In this document: one piece after another, positions 1 to 8,761 of the stretch
How positions within the stretch are numbered: the stretch's first letter is position 1
How the letters are laid out: every line of letters starts with the position of its first letter
Origin: Roseobacter sp. CCS2
GTDB lineage: Bacteria > Pseudomonadota > Alphaproteobacteria > Rhodobacterales > Rhodobacteraceae
Assembly (NCBI RefSeq): GCF_000169435.1
Contig: NZ_AAYB01000001.1
Location: 496,001-560,000 of the forward strand
DNA: 64,000 nucleotides
Direction of reading: 5' to 3'
Position numbers and translations under genes: made by a program
The notes under the pieces: generated by a model
What the model saw: the letters and a program-made list of their open reading frames with translations, nothing else
Database searches by the model: none
What the model was told of the DNA's origin: nothing

Positions 1-2
1 CC

Positions 3-371
3 GCCGCCCCGCGCGTCTTTGTCTATGACAGCGGCGAAGACGCACCCTTTACCGCGGGTCGTTACGCGATGCCCAATGCGCTGATCGAGGCGGCAGGCGG
101 CGTCAATATCATGAACGACTTTGAGAAAAGTTGGGCCACTGTCGGCTGGGAAGCTGTCGTTGAACGCAACCCCGAAATCATCGTTATCGTGAACTACGGC
201 GAAGTGACTGCGGAACAAAAGCGCGATTTCATGATGTCCAACCCGGCTTTTGCAAACCTCGACGCGGTCAGGAACGACCGCTTTGTTGTGTTGGACTATG
301 TCGAGGCCACACCGGGGCCGCGCAATGTTCAGGCGGTCAAAACGCTGGCCGCTGCGTTTCGTGCCGACTAG
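3..371 (+). CDS. ABC transporter periplasmic substrate-binding protein, C-terminal part (cobalamin/iron-siderophore type)
   Basis: Open from the window edge, so the start and signal peptide are missing; about 122 C-terminal residues remain. The sequence has the second-lobe pattern of BtuF/FepB/FhuD-type binding proteins: a GRYAMPNALIEAAGG segment, then NPEIIVIVNYGE and a closing VQAVKTLAAAF helix. Such proteins deliver a chelated metal cofactor (vitamin B12, heme or ferric siderophore) to a FecCD-type permease, and one starts 3 bases downstream. Substrate cannot be read from the sequence. B12 is a reasonable guess because the next gene is a B12-dependent reductase, but a siderophore is equally compatible. 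The ATPase subunit is not downstream, so it must lie upstream or elsewhere. Confidence 0.85.
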   Translation, partial: AAPRVFVYDSGEDAPFTAGRYAMPNALIEAAGGVNIMNDFEKSWATVGWEAVVERNPEIIVIVNYGEVTAEQKRDFMMSNPAFANLDAVRNDRFVVLDYVEATPGPRNVQAVKTLAAAFRAD

Positions 372-374
372 CGG

Positions 375-1430
375 ATGGACCAAGCCGACAGACAAATCAC
401 CACCCTTCGCCCGCACAAGGCCCGGCTGCTGCTGACCTTTGGGCTGGGGTTTGTGACACTGTTTCTGTCTTTGTCGGTTGCAGTCAGCGTTGGCGCGGTT
501 TCGGTGCCGCTGACAACCGTTTGGGGTGTTCTGATCAATAAGATTTCCCCTGACTTTATCGCGCAAAACTGGTCTGCGGGACGCGAAGCAATCGTTTGGG
601 ATATCCGTTTTCCCCGCGCGATCCTTGCTTGCCTCGTCGGTGCAGGGCTTGCTCTTGTCGGCGCGAGCCTGCAAGCGGTGACGCGCAACCCACTCGCCGA
701 CCCGCATTTACTGGGAATTTCGGCGGGCGGTGCGTTTGGTGCAATCCTCGCCCTGCTTCACACCGGGCTTTTCATTGGTCTGCTAACCGTGCCTTTCATG
801 GCGTTTCTTGGTGCGTTGGGCGCTACACTCATTGTTCTGGGCGTTTCGCAATTCGCCGCCGCAACCAGCGCGGACCGTCTTGTCCTGGCTGGCGTCGCGG
901 TTTCTTTCATCGTGATGTCCGGCGCGAATGTACTGATCTTCCTGGGCGACCCGCGTGCTGTGCATACGGTCGTTTTCTGGATGCTTGGCGGCCTTGGCCT
1001 CGCGCAGTGGGGACAGTTGATGTATCCTCTGGTGATCTTGATCGCTTGCGGCACCTTCCTTTGGGCGAACGCCAGCAACCTCAACGCGATGACCGTAGGC
1101 GATGAAACTGCATCTACACTGGGCATCCCGGTCGGTCGGTTCCGGCTGACCGTCTTTGTTGTGGGTGCGATGATCACCGGCGTTATGGTCGCCTTTTCTG
1201 GCATCATCGGTTTTGTTGGGCTGATGATCCCGCATATCGTGCGGTTGATCGTCGGTGGAGATTACAAACGCGTGCTGCCGGTCTCGGCCCTTTGCGGTGC
1301 GATATTTCTGCTTTGGGCTGATATCTTCGCGCGCACCGTTATGGCGCCCGATGACATACCCATCGGGATTGTCACAGGGTTGATCGGTGGTGTGTTCTTT
1401 GTGTGGTTACTGCGCCGAAACCCGGTCTAG
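375..1430 (+). CDS. FecCD/BtuC-family ABC transporter permease
   Basis: 351 residues, the usual length for this family, with about ten hydrophobic segments. The family-typical stretch RNPLADPHLLGISAGGAFGA (residues about 104-123) is present, as is the cytoplasmic coupling region GIPVGRFRL near residue 250, followed by GLMIPHIVRLIVGGDYKRVLP. It forms the inner-membrane channel for import of B12 or a ferric siderophore with the binding protein just upstream (3-base gap, surely one operon). It ends tail-to-tail against nrdJ, with the two TAG stops overlapping in the palindrome CTAG. No ATPase gene follows. B12 versus iron specificity is unresolved. Confidence 0.92.
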   Translation: MDQADRQITTLRPHKARLLLTFGLGFVTLFLSLSVAVSVGAVSVPLTTVWGVLINKISPDFIAQNWSAGREAIVWDIRFPRAILACLVGAGLALVGASLQAVTRNPLADPHLLGISAGGAFGAILALLHTGLFIGLLTVPFMAFLGALGATLIVLGVSQFAAATSADRLVLAGVAVSFIVMSGANVLIFLGDPRAVHTVVFWMLGGLGLAQWGQLMYPLVILIACGTFLWANASNLNAMTVGDETASTLGIPVGRFRLTVFVVGAMITGVMVAFSGIIGFVGLMIPHIVRLIVGGDYKRVLPVSALCGAIFLLWADIFARTVMAPDDIPIGIVTGLIGGVFFVWLLRRNPV

Positions 1431-3709
1431 CCGCATTTGGAATAACCGCAGGACCCGCAGGTCATACACCCTTCAACCATGCGCAATTCGTACGACCCGC
1501 ACGAAGAACAGGCCTTCCCGCGCGGCCCGCCATTGATCGCCACCACGTCAGCTTGTGGATCAGCCTTAAGGCCCATCCCTTCACCGGCCAAGAACCCGGT
1601 TGAAACCATGTGTTTTTCGATCACGCCACCAATCGCCGCAAGGATCGAAGGCACATATTTGCCCTGCATCCATGCGCCGCCACGCGGGTCAAACACCGCT
1701 TTCAGTTCTTCGACCACGAAAGAGACATCGCCACCGCGCCGGAACACAGCCGAAATCATCCGGGTAAGCGCAACAGTCCACGCGAAATGTTCCATATTCT
1801 TGGAGTTGATGAAGACCTCAAAAGGCCGCCGGTGTCCGGCAATCACCAGATCATTGACTGTGATGTAAATGGCATGTTCGCTATCCGGCCATTTCAGCTT
1901 GTAGGTCGCCCCATCCAGTTCCTGCGGACGGTCCAGAGGTTCTGACATATAAACGACTTCAGCACCTTCGTCTTCGGTCCGGACTTGGGCGGGAACCTCT
2001 GATGGGGACGCCTCTTGTGACACGGAAAGAACCGATCCTGTCACATCGTTGGGCCGATAGGTGGTGCAGCCTTTGCAGCCTTGATCCCATGCGGCCATGT
2101 AGACCTCTTTAAAATCATCAAAGCTGATATCTTCGGGGCAGTTTATGGTTTTTGAGATAGAGCTGTCGATCCACTTTTGCGCCGCCGCCTGCATGCGCAC
2201 ATGGTCCAGCGGGGCGAGCGTTTGTGCGTTGACAAAATAGTCTGGCAAAGGCGCGTCGCCCTTCAGGTCGCGCCAAAGCTGGACGGCGTAATCCACGACC
2301 TCTTCCTCGGTGCGCGATCCGTCTTTTTGCAGCACTTTGCGGGTGTAGGCGTAAGCGAACACCGGCTCGATCCCGGATGAGACATTGCCAGCATAAAGGC
2401 TGATTGTCCCCGTCGGCGCGATTGAGGTCAGCAGCGCATTGCGGATACCATGTTCGGCGATGGCGTCGCGCACATCCGCGTCCATCCCTTGCATCGCGCC
2501 GCTGGCAAGGAACTGTTCGGCATCAAACAGCGGGAATGCGCCCTTTTCCTTGGCCAGATCAACAGACGCAAGGTAAGCGGCGCGCGCGATCTGGTGCATC
2601 CATTTGTCGGTTTGGGCTGCGGCTTCCTGGGATCCATAGCGCAGGCCGACCATCAGCAATGCGTCCGCCAGCCCTGTAACGCCAAGGCCAATCCGGCGTT
2701 TCGCCTTCGCCTCGGCCTGTTGCGCCTCTAGCGGAAACCGCGAGGCGTCGACGACATTGTCCATCATGCGCACAGCTGTCGCCACAAGATCGGTTAGCGC
2801 GGCTTCATCCAGAGCTGCGATGTCTTCAAACGGGTCTTTTACCAACCGCGCCATGTTGATCGACCCCAGCAGGCAAGCCCCATAGGGTGGCAGAGGCTGT
2901 TCGCCGCAAGGGTTCGTCGCTGCGATCGTTTCGCAGTAGTTCAGATTGTTCATCTGGTTGATACGGTCGATGAAAATCACACCCGGTTCCGCGTAATCAT
3001 AAGTGGAGCGCATGATCGCATCCCACAATTCGCGCGCCTGCACGGTGCGGTAAACCTCCCCACCGAAGATCAGATCCCAAGGACCGTCGGCTTTCACCGC
3101 CTCCATAAAGGGGTCTGTAATCAGCACCGACATGTTGAACATGCGCAGGCGGGCCGGGTCGGATTTCGCGGTGATGAAATCCTCAACATCCGGGTGATCG
3201 CAGCGCATCGTCGCCATCATCGCGCCCCGACGCGATCCGGCAGACATGATCGTGCGGCACATCGCGTCCCACACATCCATAAACGACAACGGGCCTGAGG
3301 CATCAGCGGCCACGCCCATCACGCCTGCACCTTTGGGGCGAATGGTTGAAAAGTCGTAGCCGATACCGCCGCCTTGCTGCATGGTCAGCGCGGCCTCTTT
3401 CAGCATATCAAAGATACCGCCCATGCTGTCGGGGACAGTGCCCATGACAAAACAGTTAAAAAGGGTGACCGACCGCGCCGTTCCCGCGCCTGCTGTAATC
3501 CGACCCGCCGGCAGATATTTAAAGTCCTCCAGCGCGTCGTAGAATTTACTTTCCCACGCTGTTGGATCGTCCTCAACCGCAGCCAGCGCACCCGCGATAC
3601 GCGTCCACGTGTCTGCGACCGTTTCGTCAATCGGTGTGCCATCCGCCTCTTTGAACCGGTACTTCATGTCCCAGATTTGTTCAGCAATAGGGGCGGAAAA
3701 CGCGGTCAT
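1427..3709 (-). CDS. nrdJ: Adenosylcobalamin-dependent (class II) ribonucleoside-diphosphate reductase
   Basis: 760 residues. It reduces ribonucleotides to deoxyribonucleotides using adenosylcobalamin to generate the active-site thiyl radical, so it works with or without oxygen. Visible hallmarks: FNCFVMG near residue 88 (one of the redox cysteines), the finger-loop motif NPCGEQPLPPYGACLLGSIN around residue 265 carrying the radical cysteine, AGNVSSGIEPVFA, and a C-terminal cysteine cluster (CSSCGSYEL, then CMTCGSCGYSKCG) typical of bacterial NrdJ and used for re-reduction. Its B12 requirement gives functional meaning to the neighbouring cobalamin/iron-type importer. The gene faces that importer and overlaps its stop. 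Upstream is a promoter with an NrdR-like box (see that entry). Confidence 0.97.
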   Translation of the reverse strand: MTAFSAPIAEQIWDMKYRFKEADGTPIDETVADTWTRIAGALAAVEDDPTAWESKFYDALEDFKYLPAGRITAGAGTARSVTLFNCFVMGTVPDSMGGIFDMLKEAALTMQQGGGIGYDFSTIRPKGAGVMGVAADASGPLSFMDVWDAMCRTIMSAGSRRGAMMATMRCDHPDVEDFITAKSDPARLRMFNMSVLITDPFMEAVKADGPWDLIFGGEVYRTVQARELWDAIMRSTYDYAEPGVIFIDRINQMNNLNYCETIAATNPCGEQPLPPYGACLLGSINMARLVKDPFEDIAALDEAALTDLVATAVRMMDNVVDASRFPLEAQQAEAKAKRRIGLGVTGLADALLMVGLRYGSQEAAAQTDKWMHQIARAAYLASVDLAKEKGAFPLFDAEQFLASGAMQGMDADVRDAIAEHGIRNALLTSIAPTGTISLYAGNVSSGIEPVFAYAYTRKVLQKDGSRTEEEVVDYAVQLWRDLKGDAPLPDYFVNAQTLAPLDHVRMQAAAQKWIDSSISKTINCPEDISFDDFKEVYMAAWDQGCKGCTTYRPNDVTGSVLSVSQEASPSEVPAQVRTEDEGAEVVYMSEPLDRPQELDGATYKLKWPDSEHAIYITVNDLVIAGHRRPFEVFINSKNMEHFAWTVALTRMISAVFRRGGDVSFVVEELKAVFDPRGGAWMQGKYVPSILAAIGGVIEKHMVSTGFLAGEGMGLKADPQADVVAINGGPRGKACSSCGSYELRMVEGCMTCGSCGYSKCG

Positions 3710-3810
3710 GGCGGGGAATCTCCTGATGGGCAGCGGGGCGAGGCCTGCATATTAGGGGGTGGATGACAACTTTGGAATGACGAATTAAAGGCGAAAACGA
3801 CGCATGTTTT

Positions 3811-3860
3811 ATAATACCATATATTGTGGTTGATCTCAACACTGCCACCACATAAACCAA
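3811..3860 (-). promoter_or_regulatory. nrdJ promoter with NrdR-like boxes
   Basis: Read on the minus strand there is a -35 TTGAGA (3839-3834), a 17-base spacer and a -10 TATTAT (3816-3811), placing the start about 95 bases before nrdJ. The spacer holds a palindrome, plus-strand 3814-3829 (ATACCATATATTGTGG), matching about 13 of 16 positions of the NrdR box consensus acaCwAtATaTwGtgt. A much weaker half-match begins exactly 31 bases away at 3845, the spacing at which paired NrdR boxes usually occur. NrdR is the ATP/dATP-sensing repressor of ribonucleotide reductases. The box overlapping the -10/spacer region suggests direct repression; this is inference from motif and position. Confidence 0.7.
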
Positions 3861-3924
3861 TTTAGCGCCTTGCGTTGAAACTGGCCCATAATGCCTTACC
3901 TCTAACGCATCCCGGGGGGGATTG

Positions 3925-4356
3925 ATGTCGAAAACCGTTCATATGCTGAAACTCTCTGTCGGTACAGATGATGTTGCCGGACTTGAAGCATGGCAATCGA
4001 CACGGCGCGCGCAGACCGATGATGGGCTGCCGCGCCACATCACCCGGATGTGGCCCAAGCGGGGCGACGAAATCCTCAATGGCGGATCAATCTTTTGGGT
4101 GATCAAGGGCGTCATCCTGTGCCGCCAGCCGATCCTGCGCCTTGATGAATACCTGTCGGCAGACGGCATCCGCCGCTGCGCTATTGTCTGCAAACCGGGC
4201 CTGATCCGGGTCGAGGCAACGCCGAAACGTGCCTTTCAGGGGTGGCGTTATCTGCCCACAACAGATGCTCCACGTGATCTACCCGCAGGACGGCAAAACG
4301 AAGAAGCGCTGCCGCCGGAACTTTCTAAAGCGCTCGCCGCCATTGGCGTTCGCTAG
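3925..4356 (+). CDS. DUF1489 family protein
   Basis: 143 residues. The opening, SKTVHMLKLSVGTDDVAGL, matches the alphaproteobacterial DUF1489 family as I know it; function is not established. The mid-part has HITRMWPKRGDEILNGGSIFWVIKGVILCRQPIL, giving an alternating strand/basic pattern with no catalytic motif I recognise and no signal peptide or membrane segment. ATG at 3925 is chosen over a TTG one codon earlier because ATG is the commoner start. The upstream GGGGGG tract at 3914-3920 is G-rich but too close to be a standard ribosome site. It is divergent from nrdJ and 46 bases before the acyl-CoA ligase. Confidence 0.8.
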   Translation: MSKTVHMLKLSVGTDDVAGLEAWQSTRRAQTDDGLPRHITRMWPKRGDEILNGGSIFWVIKGVILCRQPILRLDEYLSADGIRRCAIVCKPGLIRVEATPKRAFQGWRYLPTTDAPRDLPAGRQNEEALPPELSKALAAIGVR

Positions 4357-4402
4357 GCAGACAGAACCACCTGTGCCATGATCGCGCGCAGGAGGAACCA
4401 GT

Positions 4403-5935
4403 ATGACAGTTTTCACCAGTCCTTACCCGGATGTCGCTGCGACGGACGTGTCAATCACCGAGCGTGTTTTTCAGGGCCTTGAAAACCGCCCCGATGACGT
4501 GGTTCTTACGGATGGCCCAACCGGGCACAGCCTGACCGCAGCCGTGTTTATGGATCAGGTCAAACGCATGGCTGGCGGACTGGCTACTGCTGGTTTCGGC
4601 GCCGGGAAAATTGTTGCGATCATGGCGCCGAATATGCCGGATTACTGTGTGGTCTTTCATGCGGTTGCATGGAGTGGCGGCACGATCACCACACTTAACC
4701 CGACCTATACCGCTCATGAAGTTGCCCATCAGATGGCCGATTCCGGTGCGCAACTTTTGATTACTATTCCGGATTTTCTGGACACCGCAAAAGAGGGCGC
4801 GGGTGAAACACCGGTTATTGCAATCGGTAGCCCGGAATATGCCGCACTCTTTGGACATCCGATCCCGGATCAGGTTCCGGTCGATCTGGATGAATTCACA
4901 GTCGTGCTTCCCTACTCCTCTGGCACGACGGGCCTGCCAAAAGGTGTCATGCTTTCGCACCGCAACCTTGTCATCAATGTCGATCAGTCAATTGTCGGAA
5001 CCGACTTTAAGCCGGGTGAAATCACTGCGGCCTTTCTGCCGTTCTTCCATATCTATGGAATGACCGTACTGATGAATATCCACCTTGCGGGCGGTGGCGC
5101 GCTTGTCACGATGCCGCGCTTTGACCTGCCGCTTTTTCTGCAAATCAGCCAAGACCACAGGACCAAGCGTATGTGGGTCGTTCCACCTGTCGCACTGGCG
5201 TTGGCCAAGCACCCGCTGGTCGATGGCTATGACCTGACATCGCTGGAACAGGTCTTTATCGCCGCCGCACCATCAGGTCCGGAACTATCTGATGCTATCG
5301 CCGCCCGATTAGATTGTGTGGCGCTGCAAGGCTACGGCATGACAGAACTCAGCCCCGTGTCCCATGTTGTCCCCGGCCACGCGCCCCGTTCAGGCGCAGC
5401 CGGTCTTGCCGTTCCGAACACAGACTGCCGGATCGTTCACATTGAAACCGGGCAAGATTTGTCCGCTGGTGAAGAAGGCGAGCTTTGGATCAAAGGCCCG
5501 CACGTGATGCAAGGCTACCTCAATAATGCAAAAGCAACGCAGGACACGATGGCAGAGGGCGACTGGCTGCGCACCGGCGACATCGGCAAGATTGACGCCG
5601 ATGGGTACCTTTTTATCACGGACCGCCTGAAAGAACTGATCAAATACAAAGGCTTCCAGGTCGCCCCGGCCGAGCTTGAGGCGACGCTTGTCGCGATGGA
5701 AGGGATCGTTGACGCTGCTGTCATTGGCAAGAAAGATGAAGAGGCAGGTGAGCTACCCATCGCCTTTGTTGTCACAGCTGAGCCTGCACCTGATGCAGCA
5801 GCGATCAAAGCGTATCTTGACGCACAACTGGCCCATTACAAACAAGTGCACGAGATACATTTTATCAACGAAATCCCCAAATCGGCTTCTGGCAAGATAC
5901 TGAGGCGTCTGTTGCGCGATGGGTCGCAGGGCTGA
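4403..5935 (+). CDS. AMP-binding acyl-CoA ligase, 4-coumarate--CoA ligase-like
   Basis: 510 residues, standard for the ANL adenylate-forming superfamily. It activates a carboxylic acid to an acyl-adenylate and then transfers it to CoA. Motifs in order: phosphate-binding loop YSSGTTGLPKGVMLSHRN (about 173-190), FHIYGM near 220, GYGMTELSPVSH near 312, GYL..GDWLRTGDIG near 375-395, the hinge DRLKELIKYKGFQVAP (about 408-423), and PKSASGKILRRLL near the C-terminus with the catalytic lysine. Best overall resemblance is to plant-type 4-coumarate/aryl and medium-chain ligases, but the substrate pocket cannot be called by eye. A strong AGGAGGA ribosome site precedes ATG 4403. Confidence 0.9.
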   Translation: MTVFTSPYPDVAATDVSITERVFQGLENRPDDVVLTDGPTGHSLTAAVFMDQVKRMAGGLATAGFGAGKIVAIMAPNMPDYCVVFHAVAWSGGTITTLNPTYTAHEVAHQMADSGAQLLITIPDFLDTAKEGAGETPVIAIGSPEYAALFGHPIPDQVPVDLDEFTVVLPYSSGTTGLPKGVMLSHRNLVINVDQSIVGTDFKPGEITAAFLPFFHIYGMTVLMNIHLAGGGALVTMPRFDLPLFLQISQDHRTKRMWVVPPVALALAKHPLVDGYDLTSLEQVFIAAAPSGPELSDAIAARLDCVALQGYGMTELSPVSHVVPGHAPRSGAAGLAVPNTDCRIVHIETGQDLSAGEEGELWIKGPHVMQGYLNNAKATQDTMAEGDWLRTGDIGKIDADGYLFITDRLKELIKYKGFQVAPAELEATLVAMEGIVDAAVIGKKDEEAGELPIAFVVTAEPAPDAAAIKAYLDAQLAHYKQVHEIHFINEIPKSASGKILRRLLRDGSQG

Positions 5936-5996
5936 TCACTGGACGGGCGCGCGCGTACCTTTATAGTTAGATGGTGCGATCAAAAGGCCTCCGATC

Positions 5997-6788
5997 ATGA
6001 AACCAACATCTTCCCGCGCCGCCCGCCGGCTGGCCCAAAAGGGTGGCAAATCCGCGCCGCTATCGATCGGCGATCTGATCAACCGGGTTGCCAAGACCAA
6101 AGTAAAGGGCGTGGATAAGGCGCTTGAAACGCGGGGAAAACGTATTCTGACCTCATACCTTGAAACGGCGCAGTCTTATGCGCTGCCGGTCAAAGACGTC
6201 GTGACCGAAATGGCCAGCGGCCAGACCGCTTGGCGGCTTGGGTCAGCGGTACGCGATGAGATCCTCAAGACACCCCCCGATGCTGTTCGCAAAGCCGCTT
6301 GCACACAGGGCTGCGCCTTTTGCTGTATCCTGTCTGGTGGCGAAGGCGGTGTAATCACAGCGTTCGAAGCCACACAGTTACATCATGCAGTTGCGCCACT
6401 TGCAGGCCAGCCCGACGGCCGCGGCTGGCACCCAGAGGCGTGCCCGGCGCTGGACCCATACACGCGCAGTTGCCGGGCCTACGACGCGCGGCCCATGATC
6501 TGCCGTTCTTTTCTGTCGATGGACGCCAGCGCATGCGAGCGTAATGCGGCAGGCGGCGAAGAACAGGGTGCCGGACTTTTGGGCAGCCATCTTGATTATC
6601 TCGTCGTGCATGCTTTGTGTCGTCAGGCGCTAAAGGGTATCACGCAGGTCCACACCTACAGCATGGCAGCAACGGCCGCGTCAGCCGTTGCTGGCAATGA
6701 CACCGAAAGCGGATTGGTCAGCGCTCGGCACAAACCCTCTGCCCTCGATACAGCATGCAAGGACGGCGCGCGGGCAGCACAGGCCTGA
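5997..6788 (+). CDS. YkgJ-family cysteine cluster protein
   Basis: 263 residues. The core has the family's clustered cysteines: CTQGCAFCC (about residues 101-109), then CPALDPYTRSCRAYDARPMICRSF (about 149-172). The family is thought to bind a metal (zinc or iron) through these residues; the biological role is unknown. The N-terminal 90 residues are basic and helical (RAARRLAQKGGK...), longer than in minimal members, and the C-terminus is low-complexity. No signal peptide. The next gene, hisG, converges on it with 31 bases between the stops. Confidence 0.8.
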   Translation: MKPTSSRAARRLAQKGGKSAPLSIGDLINRVAKTKVKGVDKALETRGKRILTSYLETAQSYALPVKDVVTEMASGQTAWRLGSAVRDEILKTPPDAVRKAACTQGCAFCCILSGGEGGVITAFEATQLHHAVAPLAGQPDGRGWHPEACPALDPYTRSCRAYDARPMICRSFLSMDASACERNAAGGEEQGAGLLGSHLDYLVVHALCRQALKGITQVHTYSMAATAASAVAGNDTESGLVSARHKPSALDTACKDGARAAQA

Positions 6789-6819
6789 TAAAAGTGGGAC
6801 ACTGTCAACGAAAACGCGC

Positions 6820-7509
6820 CTAAAGCCCCAACACCATCTGTAAGGCCTTCAGCTTTGCACGCTGTTCGTCGGTCCAATCGCGACGACGGCCCCGGAAAAG
6901 CGTGGCCTGTGATGCATGGATCAACCCATCATCAAGGATTTTCAAACCGTTGGCCCGAAGCGTTTCACCAGTTGACGTGATATCTGCAATCGCCTCAGCA
7001 GTTTCGTTTTTGACCGTCCCTTCGGTGGCGCCCTGACTGTCCACCAGCTGATAATCGGCTACACCCTGCTCGCGCAGAAACTCGCGGACCAGGCGGTGAT
7101 ACTTCGTGGCAATCCGCAAACGGAAGCCATGCGCCCGCCGAAACGCAGCCGCAGCCGCATCCAGATCATCAAGGGTTGCAACATCAACCCACGCCTGTGG
7201 GACCGCGATGATCAAATCTGCACCACCAAAGCCCATTGGGGCCAGTTCAGCCACCCGTGCATCCCAATTGGCCAGCTTTTCGCGCACCAGATCAGACCCC
7301 GTTACACCAAGGTGGATGTTGCCTGCCGCCAGTTCGCGCGGGATTTCCCCGGCAGAGAGCAGTACCAGTTCGACCCCATCAATGCCATCGACCGCACCGG
7401 CATATTCCCGATCCGATCCCGACTTGCGCAAGCCAATGCCGCGCGCGCCAAACCAGTCAAAGGTCTTGTCCATTAAACGGCCCTTGGAGGGCACACCAAG
7501 CTTCAACAT
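6820..7509 (-). CDS. hisG: ATP phosphoribosyltransferase catalytic subunit, short form
   Basis: 229 residues, matching the short HisG type that lacks the C-terminal regulatory domain and works only in a hetero-octamer with HisZ. It catalyses the first step of histidine synthesis, ATP + PRPP to phosphoribosyl-ATP. The N-terminus KLGVPSKGRLMDKT and the phosphate-binding region LVDSQGATEGTVKNETAEAIADITSTGETLRAN (about 157-190) are characteristic. ATG 7509 overlaps the hisZ stop by 7 bases, so the two subunits are translated together. It is the last gene of the hisS-microprotein-hisZ-hisG operon. Confidence 0.97.
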   Translation of the reverse strand: MLKLGVPSKGRLMDKTFDWFGARGIGLRKSGSDREYAGAVDGIDGVELVLLSAGEIPRELAAGNIHLGVTGSDLVREKLANWDARVAELAPMGFGGADLIIAVPQAWVDVATLDDLDAAAAAFRRAHGFRLRIATKYHRLVREFLREQGVADYQLVDSQGATEGTVKNETAEAIADITSTGETLRANGLKILDDGLIHASQATLFRGRRRDWTDEQRAKLKALQMVLGL

Positions 7510-8582
7510 GCGCGTAACCCCAAAGCCAGATCAGGGCGGATCACACCCCCCACCGCAGGCACCGCACGGCCCTGCCCCAGTTGCGCAGTCAGCGCATCGT
7601 AGCGCCCCCCGGTGGCCACAGGGGGATGATCAGGGCGATCCGTGGCATAAAAGCCAAAGACAAAGCCATCATAATACTCAAGCGAGGTGCGCCCATAACT
7701 GCCTTCAAATTCAAGGGCAGCGACGTCAACACCGTGCGCGTTCATCGCGTCCAATCGCGCGTCCAGGCCCGCCACGGCAGTGCCAATGGCAGGCATATCT
7801 ACGGCTATATCGCGCAAGGCGCTTAGCACATTAGGTGCGGTTTCGCGCAAGCCCAGAATAGCGTCGATTAGGGCAATTTCTTCCGCCGCAATCGGTGCGG
7901 TTGCCGCATCCGCACGCAATGCCTCAATCCGCGCGGCAACCTCTTTGCGGCTGCGCAAGCCAATGTCAGCGCCTGCTTGTGCGAATGGATCATCCGCGGC
8001 CAACAAGGCCGCGCGTGCAGGTGGCACTTGCCCCGACCCAAACCGCCGCATCAACGCGCGAAACCGGCCCGGTCGCCAGATATGACGCAGCAATGCCGCC
8101 TTGCGGTCATCTGTGGTGCGCAAGCCACGCACGGCGGCCATCAGCACCCCGATGTCGCCCGTCGCAGCACGTACAGGCAGATCAGACAGCCCTTCGGCAA
8201 TCGCAGCAAAGACTTCTGCATCTGCATTGGCTGGATTTTGACCGTCGAAAACCTCGTATCCGACCTGCACGTATTCATTGGCGCGGGTCTCATCGGTTTC
8301 CTGTTTCCGAAAGACTTTGCCAGCGTAAGTATAACGCGCGGGGTCCGCATGGGCCTGCATATGCATCTGCACGACAGGGACCGTAAAATCAGGGCGCAAA
8401 ACCATCTCGCCGCGTAACGGATCAGAGGTCAGATAAGATCGGGCGCGGATATCTTCACCGTACAAATCCAACAGCGTATCGGCTGGTTGCAGCACATCTG
8501 CCTTGACCACTTGCGCGCCTTTCGCAGCAAAGAGATCACGCAAACGACGTGCTTCGATCAATGTCTCGGGTGAGGTGGGCAT
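7503..8582 (-). CDS. hisZ: ATP phosphoribosyltransferase regulatory subunit
   Basis: 359 residues. HisZ is a class II aminoacyl-tRNA-synthetase-like protein without ligase activity that activates short HisG and carries histidine feedback inhibition. Class II-like elements are visible: LTSDPLRGEMVLRPDFTVPVVQMH (motif 2-like), RYTYAGKVFRKQETDETRANEYVQVGYEVF, and the C-terminal GSYGRTSLEYYDGFVFGFYA...ATGGRYDAL. Start: the frame is open far upstream, but ATG 8582 gives the conserved N-terminus, has a GGAG site at the right distance, and overlaps the preceding microprotein stop as TAATG. The upstream extension would be read out of frame across that microprotein gene and is rejected. Confidence 0.93.
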   Translation of the reverse strand: MPTSPETLIEARRLRDLFAAKGAQVVKADVLQPADTLLDLYGEDIRARSYLTSDPLRGEMVLRPDFTVPVVQMHMQAHADPARYTYAGKVFRKQETDETRANEYVQVGYEVFDGQNPANADAEVFAAIAEGLSDLPVRAATGDIGVLMAAVRGLRTTDDRKAALLRHIWRPGRFRALMRRFGSGQVPPARAALLAADDPFAQAGADIGLRSRKEVAARIEALRADAATAPIAAEEIALIDAILGLRETAPNVLSALRDIAVDMPAIGTAVAGLDARLDAMNAHGVDVAALEFEGSYGRTSLEYYDGFVFGFYATDRPDHPPVATGGRYDALTAQLGQGRAVPAVGGVIRPDLALGLRAC

Positions 8583-8758
8583 TAGCTCGATCTCCACAGC
8601 GCGCCAATAGCACCAGTCAGCGCGATGATGCTGCCAAGCACTGCAAACCACCAAGTCGCCAACATCAGGGACGCGACGAACAATGCGACGCCGATTAACA
8701 GCGCCCAAAACCACCACGGCAGCATGGCGATATCACTAAGAATGCTTAGAATATCCAT
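8582..8758 (-). CDS. Small two-helix membrane protein between hisS and hisZ
   Basis: 58 residues. It starts MDILSILSDIAMLPWWFWALL, has two strongly hydrophobic segments (about residues 13-34 and 36-52) and ends ALWRSS. It begins 3 bases after the hisS stop, and its TAA overlaps the hisZ ATG as TAATG, so the tight packing and coupling argue for a translated gene. The other frame through this stretch gives a composition unlike a protein. I recognise no family. Possible roles, all speculative: a membrane anchor or accessory for the His enzymes, or simply a coupling cistron. No signal cleavage site is evident. Confidence 0.7.
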   Translation of the reverse strand: MDILSILSDIAMLPWWFWALLIGVALFVASLMLATWWFAVLGSIIALTGAIGALWRSS

Positions 8759-8761
8759 CCG

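Noticed and set aside
8583..8717. 45-residue N-terminal extension of HisZ
   Set aside because: It lies in another frame of the microprotein gene and is not HisZ-like; ATG 8582 has the ribosome site and conserved N-terminus.
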